DNA from: Pseudomonadota bacterium
Lineage (GTDB): Bacteria > Desulfobacterota > JAPLJL01
Assembly: GCA_026388615.1 (NCBI GenBank)
Contig: JAPLJL010000062.1
Location: 1-6,569, forward strand
Reading direction: 5' to 3'
Length of the DNA stretch: 6,569 nt
A program made the position numbers and the translations under genes. Shown here piece after piece: positions 1-4,664 of the stretch; position 1 is the stretch's first letter, and each line of letters starts with the position of its first letter. Below the pieces are notes generated by a model. That model was given only the letters and a program-made list of their open reading frames with translations. It ran no database searches and was not told where the DNA came from.

Positions 1-160
1 CGATCAGGTTCAAGAGGGTGGATTTCCCGCATCCGCTCGGGCCCATGATGGACATCAGCTCGCCCTTGTAGATAGTCAGGTTTACCCCCTGGAGGGCCTG
101 AACATCTCCCTCGGAGTAAGTTTTAACTACGTTGCGAAGTTCGACTACCGGGGTGGCCAA
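1..160 (-). CDS. ABC transporter ATP-binding protein, LolD/MacB type (N-terminal part, cut by window edge)
   Basis: Cytoplasmic ATPase subunit of an ABC transporter. Only the first 53 codons lie in the window and the gene runs off the left edge. The Walker A loop GPSGCGKST is visible at about residues 40-48. It is preceded by the usual A-loop segment (KTYSEGDVQALQGVNLTI) and GELMSIMG, the pattern of the LolD/MacB/FtsE-like subfamily. A common residue at the second loop position is Ser (GPSGSGKST); here it is Cys, which is also seen in active ABC ATPases. The chosen start is a TTG codon at 158-160, because AAGGAG lies 7 nt upstream on the coding strand and the protein then begins directly at the family's normal N-terminus. 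It follows an FtsX-type permease in the same direction, so the two most likely form one transporter. Walker B, the signature motif and the H-loop lie outside the window, so integrity cannot be judged. Confidence 0.93.
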   Translation of the reverse strand, partial: MATPVVELRNVVKTYSEGDVQALQGVNLTIYKGELMSIMGPSGCGKSTLLNLI

Positions 161-167
161 AAGCTAT

Positions 168-173
168 CTCCTT
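168..173 (-). promoter_or_regulatory. Ribosome binding site of the ABC ATPase
   Basis: On the minus strand AAGGAG stands 7 nt before the TTG codon at 158-160. It decides the start in favour of this non-ATG codon, since no ATG lies nearby in frame. Confidence 0.75.
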
Positions 174-185
174 AAATAAACAAAA

Positions 186-208
186 GGGTTCAAGGGTTCA
201 AAGTTCAA
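186..208. repeat. Short tandem repeat GGGTTCAA / AGTTCAA in the permease-ATPase spacer
   Basis: Two adjacent copies of GGGTTCAA (186-193 and 194-201) are followed by AGTTCAA (202-208). The array fills part of the 75-bp gap between two genes that would normally be closely spaced or overlapping. The word AAGTTCAA also occurs in the spacer to the right of rdgB (3531-3538), so both belong to one family of intergenic words in this genome. Confidence 0.6.
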
Positions 209-235
209 GGTTATAGGATCCAAGCAATACATATA

Positions 236-1351
236 CTATTCATATCGGAGGGCATCCACCGGGGGCATCCGCGAGCCGCGCCAGGCGGGGAGAAGGCCGC
301 CCAGGATCCCGAGGAACAGAGCCAGAATAATCGCTTCGGAGAAAAGAAAAGTGGTGTATTCGGCCTGGATCAGACCCCGAAGCTGGCGGAAAAGATTAAG
401 CATCCGCACGGCTCCCATCCCGAAGAAAATCCCGAGAATGCCTCCGCAGAGGGAAAGGATGATGGATTCCTGCATGACCATGTTGATGATCCGGCCCTTC
501 CTCCAGCCCAGGGCCCGGAGGATCCCGATCTCCCGGGTCCGCTCGAAAACAGACATGAACATGGTGTTCATGGTGGCGATGGCCCCGACCAGGAGGACAA
601 TCAGGGAAATCCCCCAGGAAAGGGCCTGGGCCATCTTGACGCCTTCGTTTTCATCCACGAACTCGCGGGAGCTCAGGGCCGAAATGTTGGGGAATCTGGT
701 CTCGATCTCTTTCTTGATCTCCGGCAGCTGGTTGGGATCCTGGAGGCGGATGCCGAAGGTGGTGACCTTGCCCGGCCGGTTCATCAGCTGCTGCAGGCGC
801 TGGAGGGACATGATCCCGGCCCCGTTTTCCAGGATATTGCTCGACTCGCAGATTCCCACCACGGTCAGGATTTCCCGCTCCACCTCGATTTCGCTGCCGA
901 TATTAACACCCAGGCTCTTGGCCAGCACGCTCCCGAGAATGATTTCATCCTTGTCGTTGGAGGTGAAGGCACTGCCCTTCACAATCTTGAGGCGGTTCAG
1001 GTAATCCCCGCCCGCGGTATACCCGAAAATCATGATCGAGGGTTTGTCCTCAATCGTGGCGATATCGACCATGGTTTCCGTCACTGTGTCCAGCCCCTTG
1101 ACCTGGCGGAGCTGGTCGCCCAGGGACTCGTCCAGGGTGTTTAAAACGAAGTTGGCCTCGCCCCCGGCCTTGACGATGGTCAGATCGACGCCATGGCCCT
1201 TGATCATGTTCTTCCAGCCGTGGACGAATCCATCGGTGATGGAAACCAGGGAAACCACCGCGCCGATCCCGACGGCGATCCCGACCACGGTCAGGACGCT
1301 GCGGATCTTGCGCCGCAGGAGATTCTTCCAGACGATCTGAACGAGAACCAT
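236..1351 (-). CDS. ABC transporter permease, FtsX/MacB family
   Basis: Inner-membrane subunit of a LolCDE/MacB-like ABC system (371 aa), a typical length with no sign of a lesion. The order is: short cytoplasmic N-terminus (WKNLLRRKIRSVLT), TM1 at about 17-38, a large periplasmic MacB_PCD-type domain at about 39-242 (with DEIILG near 135-140 and ILTVVGI near 161-167), then TM2 at about 243-268, TM3 at about 291-313 and TM4 at about 337-356. Between TM2 and TM3 lies the coupling-helix signature ERTREIGILRALG (270-282). The C-terminus PPVDALRYE is the usual FtsX ending. This four-helix topology supports mechanotransmission, moving a substrate in the periplasm rather than through the membrane. 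The start ATG lies only 6 nt after the stop of the LolA-like gene and lacks a clear Shine-Dalgarno sequence, which suggests translational coupling. There is one permease gene here, so the transporter is probably a homodimer like MacB rather than a LolC/LolE heterodimer (inference). The substrate is unknown. Confidence 0.93.
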   Translation of the reverse strand: MVLVQIVWKNLLRRKIRSVLTVVGIAVGIGAVVSLVSITDGFVHGWKNMIKGHGVDLTIVKAGGEANFVLNTLDESLGDQLRQVKGLDTVTETMVDIATIEDKPSIMIFGYTAGGDYLNRLKIVKGSAFTSNDKDEIILGSVLAKSLGVNIGSEIEVEREILTVVGICESSNILENGAGIMSLQRLQQLMNRPGKVTTFGIRLQDPNQLPEIKKEIETRFPNISALSSREFVDENEGVKMAQALSWGISLIVLLVGAIATMNTMFMSVFERTREIGILRALGWRKGRIINMVMQESIILSLCGGILGIFFGMGAVRMLNLFRQLRGLIQAEYTTFLFSEAIILALFLGILGGLLPAWRGSRMPPVDALRYE

Positions 1352-1357
1352 GATTGC

Positions 1358-2146
1358 TTAAGGCTTCTGCAAAAAACGCTCGGTAAAATGTTCATCCGGG
1401 ATGGGCTGATCGAACTTGATTTCCACCATCTCCATCACCGTCTTGTGCTTTTTCTGGACGTCTTCCATCACGCTCTTTTTGGAGATCCAGTACTTTTCCA
1501 CCTTCTCCAGGTTTTCCACGTTGAGCTGTTTCTGAAGCTGGTCATGTTTGTCGTAGAAATCCGCCTTGACCGGGGCCAGGATGTCCTTCCGGATCCAGTG
1601 GGTTACCTTGCTGTAGGGGGAACTCTCCGGGTCCTTGGGCTTGCTCTCGATCCGATAACAGGTATTTCCGTTAATATCTTCCTCGCCCAGAAGGGTATGG
1701 ATATCAGCCTCGGGTTCGCGGCGCTCCATGTCCTGATAGGTAAAATCGGATCCCATGAAGCTGGAAGAACGCTCCTCCATCGCGATCCGGCGGATCTGCT
1801 GGAGGGAAGGGAGGTAGATGAACTGCTCGTCCTTGCCCCCGGGGACCTCCCGGTAAAGGAAGCCGGTGTCCCGGACATCCGGGGGAGAGAGGAAACGGGT
1901 TACGCTCCGGGTGGCCTTCCCGAATTTTTTACCCCAGATCAACATTTCCCGCAGGCGGGTCCCGCCTTTCCTGTTTATCAGGGTCATCTTGATTTTGGTG
2001 TAACTGGTCTGAGGGGTTTCCCGGTCCCGGGCTTTTTTAATGATTTCCTCTCCGGTCAGCTCGGCCGCGGAGGAGGGCAGGGAAAGGGATAAAAAAGTTA
2101 AACAAAGAAGGATTGCTCCCAGGCTGAAAATCGCTTGTTTTCTCAT
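1358..2146 (-). CDS. Exported LolA-like outer membrane lipoprotein-sorting protein
   Basis: Periplasmic protein of 262 aa in the LolA_like family (COG2834, TP0789-type), assigned from its characteristic signature FMGSDFTYQDM at 130-140. Other family blocks are YTKIKMTLINRKG (49-61), REMLIWGKKFG (66-76), TRFLSPPDVRDTGFL (83-97) and IYLPSLQQIRRI (110-121). A signal peptide covers about residues 1-28: basic MRKQ, a long Leu-rich core, then SSAA before Glu, which fits signal peptidase I. There is no lipobox Cys at the cleavage site, so it is probably soluble. I chose the ATG at 2144-2146 because GAGGAG lies 8 nt upstream and the signal peptide starts right there. An in-frame ATG at 2168-2170 would add eight non-signal residues across the ribosome site. 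It is the first gene of an operon with the permease and ATPase. The expected role is a LolA-fold lipid or lipoprotein carrier working with that ABC pair; the cargo is unknown. Confidence 0.9.
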   Translation of the reverse strand: MRKQAIFSLGAILLCLTFLSLSLPSSAAELTGEEIIKKARDRETPQTSYTKIKMTLINRKGGTRLREMLIWGKKFGKATRSVTRFLSPPDVRDTGFLYREVPGGKDEQFIYLPSLQQIRRIAMEERSSSFMGSDFTYQDMERREPEADIHTLLGEEDINGNTCYRIESKPKDPESSPYSKVTHWIRKDILAPVKADFYDKHDQLQKQLNVENLEKVEKYWISKKSVMEDVQKKHKTVMEMVEIKFDQPIPDEHFTERFLQKP

Positions 2147-2154
2147 CCTTGTTT

Positions 2155-2160
2155 CTCCTC
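2155..2160 (-). promoter_or_regulatory. Ribosome binding site of the LolA-like gene
   Basis: GAGGAG on the minus strand, 8 nt before the ATG at 2144-2146. It supports that start over the upstream in-frame ATG at 2168-2170. Confidence 0.7.
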
Positions 2161-2184
2161 TCCCCTCCATATTTTTACCTTGAA

Positions 2185-2214
2185 AGTAAAAGCGTAACCG
2201 TCCTGATTTGTCAA
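2185..2214 (-). promoter_or_regulatory. Sigma70-like promoter of the LolA-like/permease/ATPase operon
   Basis: On the minus strand a perfect -35 box TTGACA (2209-2214) is followed after 18 nt by TTTACT (2185-2190), four of six bases matching TATAAT. Transcription would start near 2178, giving a leader of about 30 nt that contains the GAGGAG ribosome site. Just upstream of the -35 box lies an A/T-rich stretch and a 5-bp CCCGG/CCGGG hairpin with a TTTT loop (2225-2238), which might be an operator, but nothing else supports that. Confidence 0.6.
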
Positions 2215-2492
2215 GAATATTTCCCCCGGTTTTCCGGGAAATCGGGAAAGATTTCGATTACGGAAGATGGTTTGTTTCCTCGTCTCAGGGAATCTCCGAG
2301 TTATCGGCAGGAGAGCGGGAATCCATCTTAAGGTGATTAGGGTATTATTTCCATTTATTGTTCATATTTAGTAAGCTTTATTTCCTCAGAATTGCCTGGT
2401 GACTTCAGCCGCTGTTCTTACTCTTATGCTGGCCGAAGGAAATTAAGAGAAGGCAGAGAAGAGCCTGTGATTGCCGGAGGGTTTTTTATTTA
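2215..2492. other. Intergenic stretch without a recognisable gene
   Basis: Apart from the small CCCGG-TTTT-CCGGG hairpin at 2225-2238, I see no convincing coding region, RNA gene or repeat here. A possible plus-strand reading frame of 60 codons starting at 2149 has no ribosome site, no recognisable motif and overlaps the promoter. The base composition is more AT-rich than the genes. The T-run near 2481-2487 is not preceded by a stable hairpin, so I do not call a terminator. Confidence 0.5.
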
Positions 2493-2600
2493 GTCGGGGC
2501 GGGCGGATTCGTCCCTCGGATCTTTGCGCTCGGGATAAAAACCGCCGACTTAGTTAACATCTCATGCGCCCAATTGAATGCGCGAACGGCAGAGCAGCTT
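2493..2600 (-). pseudogene. Decayed second tRNA-Pro copy (tRNA pseudogene)
   Basis: Segments of the intact tRNA-Pro gene reappear here in the same order and orientation. The 3' acceptor and T-stem side (2493-2511) is identical over 19 nt to 2610-2628. The other T-stem half and variable region (2540-2549) equals 2629-2638 over 10 nt. The anticodon segment TGCGCCCAA (plus-strand reading, 2565-2573) equals 2643-2651. A weaker D-arm-like match lies near 2579-2600. Compared with the intact gene there is a 28-nt insertion in the T-loop (2512-2539) and about 11 extra nt between the variable region and the anticodon stem (inside 2550-2564). The anticodon stem no longer pairs and the encoded CCA end is lost (TAA instead of CCA). 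It cannot be a working tRNA. It lies directly after the 3' end of the real tRNA gene, so a tandem duplication followed by decay is the simplest origin. A remnant of tRNA-targeted integration is the alternative. Confidence 0.7.
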
Positions 2601-2607
2601 TATATAA

Positions 2608-2685
2608 TGGTCGGGGCGGGCGGATTCGAACCGCCGACCTCCTGCGCCCAAGGCAGGCGCGCTAACCAGGCTGCGCTACGCCCCG
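2608..2685 (-). tRNA. tRNA-Pro (anticodon UGG)
   Basis: A complete cloverleaf of 78 nt including an encoded CCA. The 7-bp acceptor stem CGGGGCG/CGCCCCG pairs fully. The D-stem is GCGC/GCGC with loop AGCCTGGTTA. The anticodon stem CCTGC/GCAGG encloses loop CTTGGGC, giving anticodon TGG, followed by variable region AGGTC. The T-arm is GGCGG/CCGCC with loop TTCGAAT, then discriminator A and CCA. The acceptor start C with discriminator A is typical of bacterial tRNA-Pro. The UGG anticodon reads CCA and, with the usual wobble modification, other proline codons. It is transcribed in the same direction as rdgB upstream. I see no convincing separate promoter and no terminator. Confidence 0.97.
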
Positions 2686-2709
2686 ATAATCAAAACTCAA
2701 AACCCGAAA

Positions 2710-2854
2710 CTAGTGTGGTGTCTCAGTAAAAACCTTACAATAATTTTTTCGTAGGGGAGCCCCTCCGCGGGCTCCCTCATTCGGGCGGCCGTGGAAGTCC
2801 GCCCCTACATAATCAAAACCGAGGATCTTAACCACTGTAAAGCCGTTACACTAG
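2710..2854. mobile_element. Possible MITE-like element with CTAGTGT ends around a GTAGGGG palindrome
   Basis: The 7-nt word CTAGTGT at 2710-2716 recurs inverted as ACACTAG at 2848-2854, with patchy further similarity inward (CAGT, then runs resembling AACC/GGTT). These ends enclose the palindromic GTAGGGG element in a 145-bp, non-coding segment. AAA flanks both outer ends and could be a short target duplication, but this is weak. It encodes nothing. The outer boundaries are speculative and the inner palindrome is much better supported. Confidence 0.3.
2751..2808. repeat. Palindromic intergenic repeat with GTAGGGG/CCCCTAC ends
   Basis: The ends GTAGGGG (2751-2757) and CCCCTAC (2802-2808) are inverted copies. 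Inside lie two hairpins: GGGAGCCC/GGGCTCCC (2755-2762 with 2769-2776, loop of 6 nt) and GGGCGG/CCGCCC (2783-2788 with 2799-2804, loop of 10 nt). This gives a two-armed fold typical of the short GTAGGGGC-type dispersed repeats seen in many environmental bacterial genomes. It lies between rdgB and the tRNA. No U-run follows on either strand, so it is not a standard intrinsic terminator. Confidence 0.75.
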
Positions 2855-2869
2855 AAACCTTTTTAAATT

Positions 2870-3496
2870 TCACCCCCCACACGGGGGAGGGAATAAAGTG
2901 CGAAGAAATTCGGGCCACTTTTTTTTCAACTCTTCCACCGCCCGGCCCCGGTGGCTGATCCGGTTTTTCTCCCCGGGGGGAAGCTCGGCCACGCTCCGGT
3001 CCAGTTCCGGAATCATAAACAGGGAATCATAGCCGAACCCGTTATGTCCCCGGGGTTCAAAATTAATATACCCTCTTAAAATCCCCTCGACAACCAGGAG
3101 GTGGCCGGCCGGGTCGGTCACGCAGATCACGCAGCGGAAGGCCGCCCCCCGTTTTTCCCGGGGCCGGTCCCCAAGTTCCCGGAGGAGCTGGGCGTTGTTG
3201 GCCTCGTCTTTTCCTTCCGGGCCGGAATGGCCGGCGAAGCGGGCGGAGAATACCCCAGGTTGGCCGCCCAGGGCGTCCACCTCCAAGCCGGAGTCGTCGG
3301 CGAGGGTGAGGATCTTTCCCGTCCGCGCGTAATGGCGGGCCTTGCTGACCGCGTTTTCCCTGAAGGTCAGGCCGTTTTCCAGGTCCGGGTTGTCCTTTTC
3401 CGGACCGGGGAAGCTGAGTTCCCAGGGAAGGTCAGCCAGGAGCTCGGAATATTCTTTCTGCTTTCCGCGATTGGTGGTGGCGATCAGAATATTCAT
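2870..3496 (-). CDS. rdgB: XTP/dITP diphosphatase (RdgB/HAM1 family)
   Basis: House-cleaning pyrophosphatase that hydrolyses dITP, XTP and other non-canonical purine nucleoside triphosphates to the monophosphate and PPi, keeping deaminated bases out of DNA and RNA. It is cytoplasmic, and family members act as dimers with Mg2+. The protein is 208 aa, the normal family length. Visible motifs are the N-terminal nucleotide-binding ATTNRGK (6-12), ADDSGLEVD (66-74, with Asp68 as the expected catalytic Asp), GVFSARFAG (81-89), HNGFGYDSLF (151-160) and SHRGRA (181-186). I chose the ATG at 3494-3496, because the family starts right at MNILIATTN; an upstream in-frame ATG at 3521-3523 would add nine residues translated from a repeat array. 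No clear Shine-Dalgarno sequence precedes the start. The last codons form a CCCCC-ACAC-GGGGG hairpin (plus-strand reading, 2874-2887) without a U-run, so probably chance. No lesion is seen. Confidence 0.96.
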   Translation of the reverse strand: MNILIATTNRGKQKEYSELLADLPWELSFPGPEKDNPDLENGLTFRENAVSKARHYARTGKILTLADDSGLEVDALGGQPGVFSARFAGHSGPEGKDEANNAQLLRELGDRPREKRGAAFRCVICVTDPAGHLLVVEGILRGYINFEPRGHNGFGYDSLFMIPELDRSVAELPPGEKNRISHRGRAVEELKKKWPEFLRTLFPPPCGG

Positions 3497-3510
3497 TGAG
3501 TTGTTAAAAA

Positions 3511-3620
3511 GTTCAAATGCCAAAGCTCAAAGTTCAAATAAAGCTCAAAGCTCAAAAAACAAAATTTTGGGTTTTGGATTATGACATTTATTTGGCATTG
3601 GGATTTTGAACTTTGGACTT
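3511..3620. repeat. Heptamer-type repeat block with inverted second half, upstream of rdgB
   Basis: The left half is a degenerate 7-nt array built from AAAGCTC and AAAGTTC words. The 11-mer AAAGCTCAAAG occurs at 3522-3532 and again at 3540-3550. The right half is its rough reverse complement: TTTGGCA at 3591-3597 and TTTTGAAC at 3604-3611 mirror TGCCAAA and GTTCAAA at the left end (3511-3524), with a few extra bases. C-rich and G-poor on the left, the strand becomes G-rich on the right, with the turning point near 3565. It fills the spacer between the amidase pseudogene and rdgB. Confidence 0.65.
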
Positions 3621-3636
3621 CCGGCCCTGTTTCTAT

Positions 3637-4397
3637 TCATTTGACCGGGCCGGCCGGTTTTGACTGGAGCTCTTTCAGGCTTCGTTCTTCCAGAACCATC
3701 AGGCCGAACCTCCGGATTCCTTCCGCGATTTTCTCCGCGATGATCCTTTTCCCGTAATCGGTGCTTAAAAAATAACAATCTTCCTGGTTGGAGAGAAACC
3801 CGACTTCGATCAGGATCGCGGGCCGGCTGATGCCGTTCAGGACCATGAAGGGGGCCTGTTTCACCCCCCGGAACTCTCCCGGCAGGGCCTGGCGGAGCTC
3901 CTTGAAAATGATTTCCGCGAGTTCGCTGCTTTTTTTCAGGGAGGAGGTTTCGGAGAGGTCTTTTAGGATGGCTTCCAGGATGGGCTCCCGGTCCAGGGGC
4001 TTTTCTTCGGTCTTGATTTCCCGGTTTTCCTTGAGGGCCAACTCCAAGGCCGCCTCGTCGGTTGGTTTGATGTTCATGAAGAAAACCTCGGGGCCGTCGG
4101 CGGGTTTTTTTCCAGGAGGTTGCAGACTCCCACCGTTCCCCAGTCTTTCCCGCCGTGGCCGGGGTCGATCAACACGTTGAGTTTCTTCCCGTTCCCGGGG
4201 AAAAGGCGCGAGAGTTCCGGGGCCGGGGCGGTTTTTTCCGGGAGGAGATAGTTGACGGTTTCCGAGGCCAGGTGGGGAAAAGTGGTCCGGCCCGGGAGTT
4301 CTTCCGCCCCGCTCGCCCGGGAGGAAACCAGAATCAACCCGGGAAGTCCGAGGATGATCAGGGTGAACAGGTTTTTTTTCAGACGCACGGGGAACAT
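3637..4397 (-). pseudogene. N-acetylmuramoyl-L-alanine amidase (Amidase_3), internally deleted and frameshifted
   Basis: Remnant of an exported zinc amidase that cleaves the bond between MurNAc and the peptide stem of peptidoglycan (AmiA/B/C type). The 5' part (from ATG 4395-4397) has a signal peptide at about 1-31 (ASGA before EE), then the domain start VLIDPGHGGKDWG with zinc-ligand His81, and LLEKN with the second zinc-ligand Glu96. In that frame it ends at a stop near 4074. The domain resumes in another frame: PADGPEVFFMNIKPTDEAA, a helical stretch, then RPAILIEVGFLSN with the C-terminal catalytic Glu, ending at 3637. Between EKN and the EVFF strand about 60 residues of the family domain are missing, including the TR..D segment and the SIHAN block with the third zinc-ligand His. 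The junction lies in an A7 run (plus-strand T's, 4105-4111). No product could be active as the normal enzyme. The start has no clear ribosome site. It could be real decay or an assembly collapse. Confidence 0.88.
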
Positions 4398-4420
4398 CGG
4401 ACAGAATATTTAGCCGGGAA

Positions 4421-4640
4421 ATTGCTAATTCCTAATTTCTAATGACTAATCAAATCCCAATTACCAATTACCAATTACCAATTACTAAACAAAAACCAAT
4501 GACTAATTTCTAATAAAATCCTAAAAATCAAAATGGGCATTCTGATTTGGACATTGATTAGGCATTAGGTCAATTAGAAATTAGACATTTTGGCCAGGCA
4601 TTGATTAGAAATCAGTCATTAGAAATTAGACATTATTTTT
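4421..4640. repeat. AT-rich heptamer/inverted repeat block upstream of the amidase pseudogene
   Basis: Contains four perfect tandem copies of CCAATTA (4457-4484). The word CTAATTTCTAAT occurs twice forward (4432-4443 and 4503-4514) and twice inverted as ATTAGAAATTAG (4573-4584 and 4618-4629). A 16-bp perfect inverted repeat, CTAATTTCTAATGACT at 4432-4447 against 4614-4629, makes the whole block one large imperfect palindrome centred near 4530. The left half has almost no G and the right half is G-richer. It spans the 267-bp gene-free gap between the CoA-transferase pseudogene and the amidase pseudogene. No promoter or gene is evident in it. Confidence 0.75.
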
Positions 4641-4658
4641 CTGCTCCCTGCCCCCTGC
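4641..4658. repeat. CTGCYCC heptamer repeat
   Basis: CTGCTCC-CTGCCCC-CTGC, about two and a half units of a 7-nt word, sits just past the stop codon of the CoA-transferase/GNAT pseudogene and abuts the larger AT-rich block. The 7-nt period matches the other spacer repeats in this window despite a quite different base composition. Confidence 0.5.
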
Positions 4659-4664
4659 GATTTT

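Noticed and set aside
1193..2092. Long open plus-strand frame of about 300 codons opposite the permease and the LolA-like gene
   Set aside because: It has no family motifs, is rich in His/Leu/Gly/Asp as expected for the antisense of GC-rich genes, and opposes two well-supported genes.
2149..2331. Small plus-strand frame of 60 codons
   Set aside because: No ribosome site, no motif, and it overlaps the operon promoter and leader on the other strand.
2440..2492. Terminator before the T-run at 2481-2487
   Set aside because: The preceding sequence offers only a 3-4 bp stem with a long loop.
2874..2887. CCCCC-ACAC-GGGGG hairpin at the 3' end of rdgB as an intrinsic terminator
   Set aside because: The stem is short, overlaps the last codons, and is followed by mixed A/T rather than a U-run on the transcribed strand.
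4421..4640. CRISPR array or replication-origin iterons in the AT-rich repeat block
   Set aside because: Units are only 7-16 nt with no spacers of constant length, there are no cas or replication initiator genes, and no DnaA-box cluster was seen.
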